Below the pieces are notes generated by a model, which was given only the letters and a program-made list of their open reading frames with translations, searched no databases and was not told the DNA's origin. From Cantharellus purpuraceus (Eukaryota > Basidiomycota > Agaricomycetes > Cantharellales > Hydnaceae): a DNA stretch of 64,000 nucleotides. The stretch is from the NCBI GenBank assembly GCA_025174535.1, contig JALBUN010000035.1, forward strand, positions 1-64,000. The letters are read 5' to 3'. A program made the position numbers and the translations under genes. This document shows, one piece after another, positions 52,098-60,830 of the stretch; positions within the stretch are counted from its first letter, which is position 1; every line of letters starts with the position of its first letter.

Positions 52098-53541
52098 ATC
52101 GACCAACTCCACTCCAACATCCGCTCATCACTCCAATCCGATCCTGTTGCAGTTAAACACTTGGACAACCCTTCTGATCCAAAATGGTCACTTGACCCCG
52201 AAGGACACCTCTGACACAACAACCAGATATATGTCCCCGACGCCAACGGTCTCCGACTCTGAGTTTTGCAGTATTATCATGATCACCCGATCTCAGGCCA
52301 TTTCGGGCAAAATCACACACAAGGATTAATCCGACGGGACTATGTATGGCCAAAAATGCAAGAATACATTCAACACTACTGTAACTCCTGCACCACATGT
52401 ATGCACTCAAAATCACAAAGGCACAAACCCTACGGAATGCTTAAGCAACTTCCAGTCCCAGAGCAACCATGGAACTCCATCTCCATGGATTTCATAGAGA
52501 AGCTCCCCCCATCGCTCGGATATGATACCATACTTGTGATTGTCGACAGGTTCACCAAACAGTCACTATTCATTCCAATGCATGACACCATCACCTCCGC
52601 CTTGCTAGCTAAATTGTTCATTCTCCATGTATTCTCTAAACACGGAGTCCCATTGCATGTCACGTCCAATTTTCTTCCGCACATTAGGAAAGGCTCTCAA
52701 CATGAAGCTTCATTTCACCTCCGGATACCACCCTGAAGGAGACGGACAAACAGAATGAATGAATCAGTCCCTGGAACAATACCTCTGAAACTATTGTAAC
52801 TATCAACAAGACAACTGGGCTGACCTACTTCCAATAGCAGAGTTTGCCTACAACAATGCGCTGAATGTGACTACTGGCATCTCTCCGTTCTTTGCTAATA
52901 AAGGCTACCATCCGAACATCTCCGTCCACCCTGAGAAAGAACTTGCCTCCACCAAAGCCTGTCAATTTGTAACCAACCTCGATCAACTACACCAACATCT
53001 CCGAGAAACCATCTCCGATGCCCAGAAACAATATCAAGTCCCCGCTGACCGATGCCACATTCTGGCTCCGGACCTGCAAATCGGAGACAAAGTATTCGTT
53101 AAGGCCGAACACTTCTGGACCACCCATCCATTGAAGAAACTCTCTGAGAAATACTTAGGTCCTTATGAGGTCATTGCTCGCGCAGGCAGCAGGTCCTTCA
53201 CCCTCTGCCTCCCAGACCACTTCCGAGCAGTTCATCCGGTTTTCCATATATCAATGCTTGAACCCGCTACTACAAATGAGATCTCTGGTTGCATGCAACC
53301 TCCACCTCCCCCGATCACCATCGAAGGAGACAATGAATATGAGATCTCTGAGATCCTGGACTCGAAGATCAACCACCGATACAAGTGCAAGCTCCAGTAC
53401 TTAGTCAAATGGACTGGATACGAAGGCACTGATGAAGAGTCCTCATGGATCTCTGCATCCGAACTCGATCACAAATCCAAATCCGTCTCTGACTTTCACT
53501 CCACTTATCCAGACAAACCTGGCCCCCTTATGAATCTTTAA
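52098..53541 (+). pseudogene. G2e pol: integrase and chromodomain
   Basis: Zinc domain: YYHDHPISGHFGQNHTQGLI and YCNSCTTCMHSKSQRHKPYG. Core: ISMDFIEKLPPSLGYDTILV (first Asp). The second catalytic Asp region is altered (VTSNF for the usual sDrg..F) and a frameshift lies at about 52680-52740. The C-terminal frame 52867-53541 is fully open: AYNNALNVTTGISPFFANKG, KKLSEKYLGPYEVIARAGSR (GPY/F module) and the chromodomain YEISEILDSKINHRYKCKLQ YLVKWTGYEG. Confidence 0.9.
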
Positions 53542-53684
53542 ATTCAATTACTAATGCTAATTCTATTATTTTGCATCATCATTTTATTACAAGTCAAGGG
53601 AAATTACAAGCCTGCCCAAAAAGCTCCCAAGGAATCACTCCGCCTCATTTTTCTCCGCTCCGAAATTTATAATCATAATCATTT

Positions 53685-55322
53685 TTATTTTATACATCGC
53701 ATTTCCTTATCTACCTCAGGCTCTGTCTCCAACGCCGTCTCTGACTCATCATCACTCTCTACATCCGACACCCAATCTTTCTCATCCCCCATGTCCGAAT
53801 CCTTGTCCAAAGAGGCCATGAACTTCCACAACCGACGTAACTCAGCTGTCCGCCGACCCTCCAGAACCTCCTTCCGTTTCATCATCTTCACCAAGTCCAC
53901 TAGCAACCCCTCTGTCCACCGGAGGTGCTCCAACTGCAGGTTAACCAGCTGGATAAGCTGGCCCACGGTACTATTTGGCACAGAGACGTGCCCTGTACCT
54001 GCACCAGTTGTTGCCCCTTCCGATCCGACACCGCTACCTCCAGCTGCCACAGCACCTGTCTCCATCTGCCGCTTTTTGGTTGGACGACCTTCCGACTCTT
54101 TCTCTGCCCCTCCTTGTACCACTAGTCGGGGCTTGACGCTCCGACTCCAGGGATCAAACTTTCCATCAATCCTACACCCTCCTTTCCAACCCCAACAACG
54201 ATCACAGGACCGAAGGTGACAAGTTGGGCCGGTAGGCCACACACACTCCACGCCCGCATCACGACACAAGTCGCAAGTTACGCCAGGCCCGCCGAATGGC
54301 TCCATTGGAGCCAGAGCCTTGGGTGGTCTGCCCCTTCTCGCTGCAGCCTCCAAATGTTCCCTCTCGTCCTGCTGTTCCGCTGCTGCCTTCTCCATCTTGT
54401 GCTTGCGAAGCTGGATCGCCAATCTAGCGACATGCAGCTCCTTCTTACGGGTCGCCAACACGCAACTCTCCGCCTTGCACCATATGACCCTCCGGTCCAC
54501 CTCCCACTTCTCCGTATCAGCACTCGGGTATGCCTTCAATGAAAAGACCACAACGTCAAGATTCTTCTTGGTGGTAGCAGCATAGAGCTCCGCTCTTTTG
54601 TGAGCCTCGACCGCGGCTACCCAAGCCATCTCCTCGTAACGATTTGAAGTTGGATCCAGCTCCACATCCATCCCGACATCCATACCCACCTCAGGCTCCG
54701 CATTTGCGTTGAGCTCCATATTGGCCTCCGGACCCACCTCCACCTCCGCTCTCTCTGCCTCTGCTGCTTCATCTTCCTCAGCCGCACCCAACCCAAATAA
54801 TGGCCGTACCTGCGGATGTAACGGCAAGTCAACCGCAGTGACAGTTGTCGGGCAAGTTGTCTCTGTCCACGTAATGGAGATGATGGCGACCTCAGGGGTC
54901 CCTGTCTGTATTGGCACACTCAGACTTCCTGGGTGGCTGGTTCCCTCTGCCCCGGTCACCTCCTCCTCTACCTCCATAGCAGCCTCTAGCTCGTGCACCT
55001 GCTCCTCCACTTCCTTCAGTCTCGCGGCCTCCATCGTGGCCGCAAGTTCCTTTACCCTGCAAGCTCTCTCAGCCTTTGCCTCCTCCTCCTTCTGTCTCCA
55101 TTCCATCTCCACTGCCTCTTTCCGCCTCTGCTCCTCCGCCTTCCATCTCCATTCCGCCTCCTCCTCCTCCTTCCGTCTCCGTTCCGCCTCCTCCTCCTTC
55201 CATCTCCATTCCGCTTCCTCCTCCTCTTTCCGTTTCCGCTCCTCTTCCTCTTCCTTCCGTCGGGCCAAGAGCAACTGCTCAAGCTTGGCCATGCTCATGC
55301 TTGCCAAAGGGTTTGACATCAT
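53685..55322 (-). CDS. Antisense accessory gene of G2: coiled coil plus Zn2Cys6 cluster
   Basis: Open over ~545 codons on the strand opposite pol. ATG at 55322. N-terminal MMSNPLASMSMAKLEQLLLA, then ~75 residues of Glu/Arg/Lys repeats (KEEEEAEWRWKEEEAERRR) forming a coiled coil or single alpha-helix, then VKELAATMEAARLKEVEEQV, an acidic middle, and AELYAATTKKNLDVVVFSLK. About residue 350 there is CDLCRDAGVECVW ... SCDRCWGWKGGC, matching CX2CX6CX12CX2CX6C, the fungal Zn(II)2Cys6 spacing. The tail is acidic (DSDMGDEKDWVSDVESDDES). Its ends fall between the pol stop (53541) and the 3' LTR. A homologue lies at 10401-11605. Likely nuclear DNA-binding or regulatory protein by inference only. Confidence 0.75.
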   Translation of the reverse strand: MMSNPLASMSMAKLEQLLLARRKEEEEERKRKEEEEAEWRWKEEEAERRRKEEEEAEWRWKAEEQRRKEAVEMEWRQKEEEAKAERACRVKELAATMEAARLKEVEEQVHELEAAMEVEEEVTGAEGTSHPGSLSVPIQTGTPEVAIISITWTETTCPTTVTAVDLPLHPQVRPLFGLGAAEEDEAAEAERAEVEVGPEANMELNANAEPEVGMDVGMDVELDPTSNRYEEMAWVAAVEAHKRAELYAATTKKNLDVVVFSLKAYPSADTEKWEVDRRVIWCKAESCVLATRKKELHVARLAIQLRKHKMEKAAAEQQDEREHLEAAARRGRPPKALAPMEPFGGPGVTCDLCRDAGVECVWPTGPTCHLRSCDRCWGWKGGCRIDGKFDPWSRSVKPRLVVQGGAEKESEGRPTKKRQMETGAVAAGGSGVGSEGATTGAGTGHVSVPNSTVGQLIQLVNLQLEHLRWTEGLLVDLVKMMKRKEVLEGRRTAELRRLWKFMASLDKDSDMGDEKDWVSDVESDDESETALETEPEVDKEMRCIK

Positions 55323-55345
55323 TGAGGATAAGACCTCATGCCCCA

Positions 55346-55356
55346 CCTTTTATATG
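55346..55356 (-). promoter_or_regulatory. TATA box for the antisense gene (G2e)
   Basis: Minus strand catataaaagg, 24-34 nt before the antisense ATG. Conserved at 11616-11626. The short spacing implies a very short 5' UTR or a slightly later start. Confidence 0.55.
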
Positions 55357-55456
55357 TCTCCAGACCCCCAGTATAACTCCGACTGCGCCCAACCGTCTCA
55401 CCTATTCAATCCACGGACATGAGGCCTCAGGGGCTCAGCCTTAAATGGGGAGATAC

Positions 55457-56290
55457 TGTTATGACTATATTCATTAACGTCCAGATCCCTGTCCGATCCA
55501 CTCAGATCCCCACACATATGAAATCTATACTCCATTTGGAAACTGCCGTCTCCATCTACCTGTCTGATTGTCACTGCCAATTCCGCCCATCCATCTCCGG
55601 TTCTGATTGATGCATCAGTATCATCATAGGAACCCGGACACCCATCCCCGTTGGACTCAGACATACTCATGTAAGGCTGTCGGCCTCGGAGACCCATCAC
55701 CGGAGTAATTATTATTAGATTTCAAAATATGTATTTAAGTTGCCTGACTAGGGACTTCATTGTGAGGGTGACGCTGATGACGAGGCCACAACAACAAGAT
55801 ACTCAATAAGTGAGAGCCGATAAGAAATAATGCCAGCTGGTACAGCGGATATCCTCAGAGATCAAGCTGAGGGGATCACACTGCACCAAGGTGAGTCTTT
55901 ATACTAAATGATGGAGACGGATAGGAGAACCAAGATAGGGGAGGAAGGATAGGGGAAGTGATAGGGGCAATGAAATAGGGGAGACGCACCCTGACAGGCT
56001 GCGCTGATAGGGGTGTCAAGAGAAAATACTAAAAATAGAATATGACTTATTTGAACCCTGACATTCATTCCCCAGTTTGAATATTGAATCACGCCTAGTT
56101 CCTAAGTCCGATCCTAACTCTCTAAGTCATACTCTGTCTCCAAAATCTCGGACACTGGTATTAGTGAGGGTGCAGCACATAAGCTGAAGCCAAGTCCGTC
56201 CTGACCCCCACAATGTGCTCTGACTCCGACCCGACCTCCAACCCGAACTCCAACCCAATCTCCAACCCCAATCGGACCTAGTGCGTAACA
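55457..56290 (+). mobile_element. 3' LTR of G2e, carrying a nested solo G1 LTR
   Basis: TGTTATGACTATATTC to GTGCGTAACA. 834 bp in total; subtracting the 303-bp solo LTR and 5-bp TSD leaves 526 bp. Preceded by aaatggggagatac. Confidence 0.92.
55761..56063 (-). mobile_element. Solo G1 LTR lacking a 59-bp segment, TSD TTCAT
   Basis: 303 bp, reverse complement of the G1 LTR with TGTCAGGG/CCTCACA ends and exact flanks ttcat (55756-55760, 56064-56068). It is exactly 59 bp shorter than the 362-bp LTR, lacking the gtaagt...ccag segment. Confidence 0.92.
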
Positions 56291-56725
56291 GAATTGCATA
56301 TTGGCAGTACGCATACTTATACATCTGAGAACAGACTTGATGTCTGGAATACATGAGTTATGAGAGACACATGAACAAAAGATAGAACAGAAAATAGACC
56401 ATGTTTGTAAGTGAATGGAGATGTACAAATGTGATAGGAATTGGATATGAGGGTCAGGTGTTTTACAAGTAACCTGAAGATAAAACTTGGCATATGTATT
56501 TATTACTCCTAAAAGTATGTGATGAGTTGGTTATGTGGACAGATGTTCATCTGTGTGACAGTAACATGATTGTGTCTTGTGATGAGTGATTGGATGGAAC
56601 TTGGTGAGCGAATTGTAAAGTGTAATCTTATGGGTATTGATGATTGACATGATCCAGAGATTGGATATGATCCAGAAGTATGGAGCCTAGGTTGAGTGAT
56701 CAGCAGGTGAGTACATTTCTCAACA

Positions 56726-57893
56726 ACAGTTGATAACTGCCTCTAATGTTCCTAAAGGGAAGGAATGTGCACAAGAAATGAGTGCAAGTAGAGGTAGTAT
56801 TACCTCTACTAGGGCATTGCACAGCATGGAGCAACATGAAACCCACCAGTCAATTGCAAGATTGACTGAGCAACTCATGTGCAATCAGCATGAGATGAAG
56901 AGCATTAGTGATGCTAGTGCTCAGACAGCCAAAATAATTGCTATAGCAGAATGTGCTGCTGCCACTATAGGACAAAAAATCACAGAGCTGGGAGTAATAT
57001 TAAAATCACTCCAAGAAGGTTCTGAGCAATGCAGGTCATGTTGCTGATGATCAGGTTCTCAATGAGAATCAGAGAATCTAGGTCTAACTGAGTGATTGAT
57101 TGGATAGAAGAAACAAGATCCCCTCATTGGAGGGAATCAGAAATCCAGTAATCCCTGTAAGGCAAGGATTACTGATACAGATTGAGGGGAAAACTCCCCA
57201 ATCTAGGTCAAGAGAGCTTGATCAAGAGATTGAGCTATGGAAACAGCAAGAAGCTGAGGCTTCTTACAAGCATAGATTAGCCCTCAAATGGAAGGCTAAA
57301 CACACAGAACAAGAGCTCAGCCAACTCTATAGAGAGCAGCAGCCCCAACAGGAGCTCAATGTTGCTGTCAATTTAAATCAATAGTTGCAAAATGCACTGA
57401 ATAGTTATCAGCACCTATGAGCAACAGGTCTCAGGGGACACCTGCCATGAGCAGCAAGATACCCAATGGGTACCTCAAGAGGACACTCCCTATCACTGGG
57501 AGCAATCTGCATCATTGACCTTAGAAGCCAAGGTTGCTGTCAATTTAAATCAATAGTTGCAAAATGCACTGAATAGTTATCAGCACCTATGAGCAACAGG
57601 TCTCAGGGGACACCTGCCATGAGCAGCAAGATACCCAATGGGTACCTCAAGAGGACACTCCCTATCACTGGGAGCAATCTGCATCATTGACCTTAGAAGC
57701 CAAGGTATCTCAGATCAATTGGATACAATTGATCCTATTGATGGTATTATTCACATGGTATGAGTAGCCATAGTTGAGAGAAGTCTGTACTTGCAAAAGC
57801 TGGCATAAAAGTATTGCCCTCTGAGCAATACCCAGGAGGCACAGATCTTGAAGAGTTTGGGATCTTTGTAGCAGGAATACTATGATGGCTGAA
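56726..57893 (+). pseudogene. P gag, N-terminal part, with internal duplication
   Basis: Begins at the duplicated acagt after the F LTR. The open frame 56730-57047 (ITASNVPKGKECAQEMSASR ... EQLMCNQHEMKSISDASAQT) is helical; a second frame at 57100-57384 (RSRELDQEIELWKQQEAEAS, YKHRLALKWKAKHTEQELSQ) is coiled coil. It then has a perfect 172-bp tandem duplication and the leader shared with 30.6-30.8 kb. Hairpins: 56788-56809 (gtagaggta/tacctctac) and others. Confidence 0.65.
57363..57706 (+). repeat. Perfect tandem duplication, 2 x 172 bp
   Basis: 57363-57534 and 57535-57706 are identical by eye (tgctgtcaatttaaatcaat ... agccaaggt). It lies in P gag and adds an in-frame-breaking stop-containing unit. 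Confidence 0.9.
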
Positions 57894-58602
57894 TGTTGAT
57901 TATGGGAGAAAGGGGTTAGGAGATAGGGGGAACAGGAGCACATAGGAGGCTCAGGAGGTTGAGGGGAGGTAGGAAAGCGAGGGGAAATGGTTAGGAGGGA
58001 AGAGGAGAAGCCCCTGTAAGTTCCACACCCATCAGATTATTCTCCTATATTTCTTTTATATTTTATTTCGTCATTTTTCCCCTATTGGCTCCACCCCCAT
58101 TTCGTTTTTATCACAAGTTTCCTTCCCATGTTTCAAATGATTCAGGACTTTTATCACATGTTCTAAAGACACATATCTTGTATAAAACACGCTTAGCTAG
58201 ATATGAAATAGATTAGAGAATTTACTCTCACTTGTTTTCATTGACTGTGTCTGAACTACTCGTTTCTGGAATAACTCCAGAACGAACTCGAATTTCTTCA
58301 AGCCTTTGCATACTCTTCTAAAGTATTGCACCATCTATTCGAATCCCAGTTTGCGAAGCCTAAGCTCCACTGGTTGATTTTCTATTAAGCATTTACTCTC
58401 GTTCGAGTCATCTGCTCCTGATCCCTGCTCAAATTGTCAATATCTAGACGAGGACTACACCAAATCTCATCAAACTTCGTACGAGGATACTCCCAAGATA
58501 TATCTTCAATTCGACTACGCATACACCCAGTTCCCATCACTCCCTCTGTCATTATTCGAAATCTACTCTCTACACCTCCCCAGCAAGGCGAAATTTTCAA
58601 CA
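57894..58602 (+). mobile_element. Solo LTR, C family, TSD CTGAA
   Basis: 709 bp, TGTTGATTATGGG to TTTTCAACA; exact duplication ctgaa (57889-57893, 58603-58607). TATA tataaaac at 58181-58188. Its removal restores P gag (atggctgaagatgaataatc). Confidence 0.93.
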
Positions 58603-58835
58603 CTGAAGATGAATAATCTTCTCAGGCCATCAAGTACAAAGTTTCAACTGTTGTACTTAGGCACTTGCCTTAAAGGCAAGGCCCAGGAATGGTTCTATAG
58701 AAATGTAGAACACTATGACAGGGCAGTCTAAGACTGGACCCTGGAACTGCAATCCTTGGATTGCAGCATAGATTCCTACATATGCTGGTGCATGATGATG
58801 CATCAAATAAGTTTGACTCTGTAATGCAGTGTTAA
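58603..58835 (+). pseudogene. P gag core fragment
   Basis: FQLLYLGTCLKGKAQEWFYR, NVEHYDRAV, then a stop and DWTLELQSLDCSIDSYI; homologous on the opposite strand to 30.25-30.55 kb. Hairpin ctgcaatccttggattgcag at about 58746-58765. Confidence 0.75.
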
Positions 58836-59181
58836 GGGCTGATACTAGAGGTTCAATGGAGTAACCAGAGTTTGGATGCTAGTGATGAAGGGGAGAGGAC
58901 TTTACTGTTCCAGTTCAACCAGAGACAGAGAGGGGCAATAACTATTGAGTCAGATCAAGTGGACTTGGCTTCAACTTGTGTGTTGCATCCCCTCAGATTG
59001 TCGGTCTAATATTTTGGAGTTCAGGGTATGGAGTTGGATCAAGGATCTGGAGTTTGACTCGTCAAGAAAGTACTTGTCAAGAAGCTGGTAACCAAGAAGT
59101 TGATGGGGCAAATCTTAGTTGATATATCAACTACTATAACAGACACAGAGTAGCTTGTATCAGTATGTGGAGAATTGAATG
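58836..59181. other. Unassigned spacer
   Basis: No supported gene. Contains gttgatatatcaac hairpin near 59119. It is the target of the solo G2 LTR that follows. Confidence 0.35.
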
Positions 59182-59701
59182 TGTTATGACTATATTCATT
59201 AATGCCCAGATCCCTGTCCGATCCACTCAGATCCCCATGCATATGAAATCTATACGGAAACTGCCATGTCTCCATTTACCTGTCCAATTGTCACCGCCGA
59301 TTCCGCCCATCTGTCTCCAGTTCCGATTGATGCATCAGCATCACCATAGGAACCTGGACATCCACCCCCATTGGACTTGGACATACTCATGTAAGGCCAT
59401 CGGCCTCGGAGACCCATCACTGGAGTAATTATTATTAGATTTCAAATATGTATTTAAGTTGTCTGACTGGGGACTTCATTCCCCAGTTCGAATATCAAAT
59501 CATGCCTAGTTCCTAAGTCCGATCCTAACTCTCTAAGTCATACTCTGTCTCCAAAATCTCAGACACCAGTATTAGTGAGGGTGCAGCATATAAGCTGAAG
59601 CCAAGTCTGTTCCGACCCCCACAACGTACCCAACTCCTTCTCCGACTCTGACCAAGACTCCGACCAAACCTCCGACCCTCAATTGGACCTAGTGCATAAC
59701 A
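59182..59701 (+). mobile_element. Solo G2 LTR, TSD GAATG
   Basis: 520 bp, TGTTATGACTATATTC to GTGCATAACA; flanks gaatg at 59177-59181 and 59702-59706. Confidence 0.93.
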
Positions 59702-59862
59702 GAATGATAAAACTAGAAGTGATAAGACAATAAGATGGATATGGAGTACAGCATGGAAAGGAGTTTGGAGTTTGGACCCAAGTCCAAACTAATACTAAGC
59801 AATATAAAAGAATAAGGTTTGTTGTAACCCATAAGAAGAAACCACTTATAAGGAGAATAATA

Positions 59863-60120
59863 ATGGAGTTTGGGGTTGATAGAGATGGAGTTGATGGAGA
59901 TGGAGTTATTGGAGATGAAGTTGATGGAGATGGAATTGATGGAGATGGAGTTGATGGAGATGGAGTTGATGGAGATGGAGTTGATGGAGATGGAGTTGAT
60001 GGAGATGGAGATCCAGATATTGGACTTGGTGTTACAGGATGTAACAGTATCTCCCTTCTAGATCAAGCCCATGAGATCTTATTCAGCATCATGGGAAAAT
60101 TGTTGGTATATGCATTTTGA
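59863..60120 (+). repeat. 15-bp minisatellite inside an open frame
   Basis: About nine tandem copies of gatggagatggagtt between 59880 and 60012. In one frame they encode GVDGD repeats, in another MELME. Both frames stay open only because the unit is a multiple of three and lacks stops, so coding is not supported by itself. Confidence 0.7.
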
Positions 60121-60153
60121 ATTGGCACATGAGGCTGGGCCAATTTATTAAAT

Positions 60154-60348
60154 GTGTGTTGCTTCTCTCTTTATCTCTTACCACCATCTGCTATTCCCTC
60201 TGCTGAAGAACTTCACCAGCAATTCACTGACTTGGATAAGTCAATTGCAGAGGCAGATGCTGCAGAGAAAAAGAAGGCAGAAGAGGAGAAGAGGATCATG
60301 AGGGAGGAAGCACTGTGGGAGTTGGCATTAGGCGGTCTCTTTGACTGA
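60154..60348 (+). pseudogene. Exon-like ORF with coiled coil, fragment
   Basis: SAEELHQQFTDLDKSIAEAD followed by AAEKKKAEEEKRIMREEALW and ELALGGLFD. Charged heptad-like helix. No family recognised. The following 60334-60560 is duplicated at 34026-34245, which suggests that it was part of a duplicated host region. Confidence 0.35.
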
Positions 60349-60830
60349 CGCTTGAACACAAGCCTCATGGTATGTGATGCACACGAGGACTGTCTCCGAA
60401 TGCCTGGCGGCACGGATTCTGACCGAGAAAGGATGGGTACTCTTCGAAGTTTTAACATAAGCGTCCGGGCCTCATGGTAATCGCGTGTCACTTACCATCC
60501 AACATCTATGTCTGAACAAGTGGAAGTATGTAGTCCTGTAGTACATACCATGGCTGATACTCATTGGCATTGGTCACTAGCCTCCGCCTGACTTGCCAGA
60601 GGCTGAAGCCCAGAAACATAACACTCAAGGTCGGTGCCGATCATGGTTCCATGCCCTGAGGTCAGGCATCGTGTCTGAGCAACAGAAGGTCTGTCTGCGT
60701 ATCCCTGCTGTACACATACGATAGCCCATGCTCAGTCGTGTTAGGTTGAACGCCAGAAACATAACCGTGAAGGTCCGTCCCGATCTTGGTTCCAACACTT
60801 TACGTTGTCGTTAAATTCCCCGTGTTTAGA
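60340..60830 (+). other. Upstream region of the DUF6535 gene with a ~50-bp direct repeat
   Basis: The segments around 60608-60655 and 60749-60800 (gccCagaaacataac..aaggtc.gt.ccgatc.tggttccA) are similar direct repeats. May contain earlier exons of the gene; splice sites could not be assigned with confidence. Confidence 0.35.

Larger units (their letters stand above)
48853..56290 (+). mobile_element. Ty3/gypsy G2 provirus (G2e), TSD GAATT, with three nested insertions
   Basis: 5' LTR 48853-49377 and 3' LTR 55457-56290 (526 bp once a solo LTR and its TSD are removed); flanks gaatt at 48848-48852 and 56291-56295. Order: gag (truncated), M element, RT/RNase H, C2 solo LTR, integrase-chromodomain, antisense gene, 3' LTR. 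The gag C-terminus, protease and start of RT are missing at the M element. Confidence 0.93.
48723..56725 (-). mobile_element. Solo LTR family F, TSD ACAGT, split by the G2e provirus
   Basis: Outer parts 48723-48852 and 56296-56725 are together the reverse complement of the F solo LTR at 37860-38234. Flanks acagt at 48718-48722 and 56726-56730. The first base of the expected TG is C here. The interior 48853-56295 is a later G2 insertion plus its duplication. Confidence 0.85.

Noticed and set aside
59863..60120. Gly/Asp-repeat protein gene
   Set aside because: Openness is explained by the 15-bp unit; two frames are equally open and neither has supporting context.
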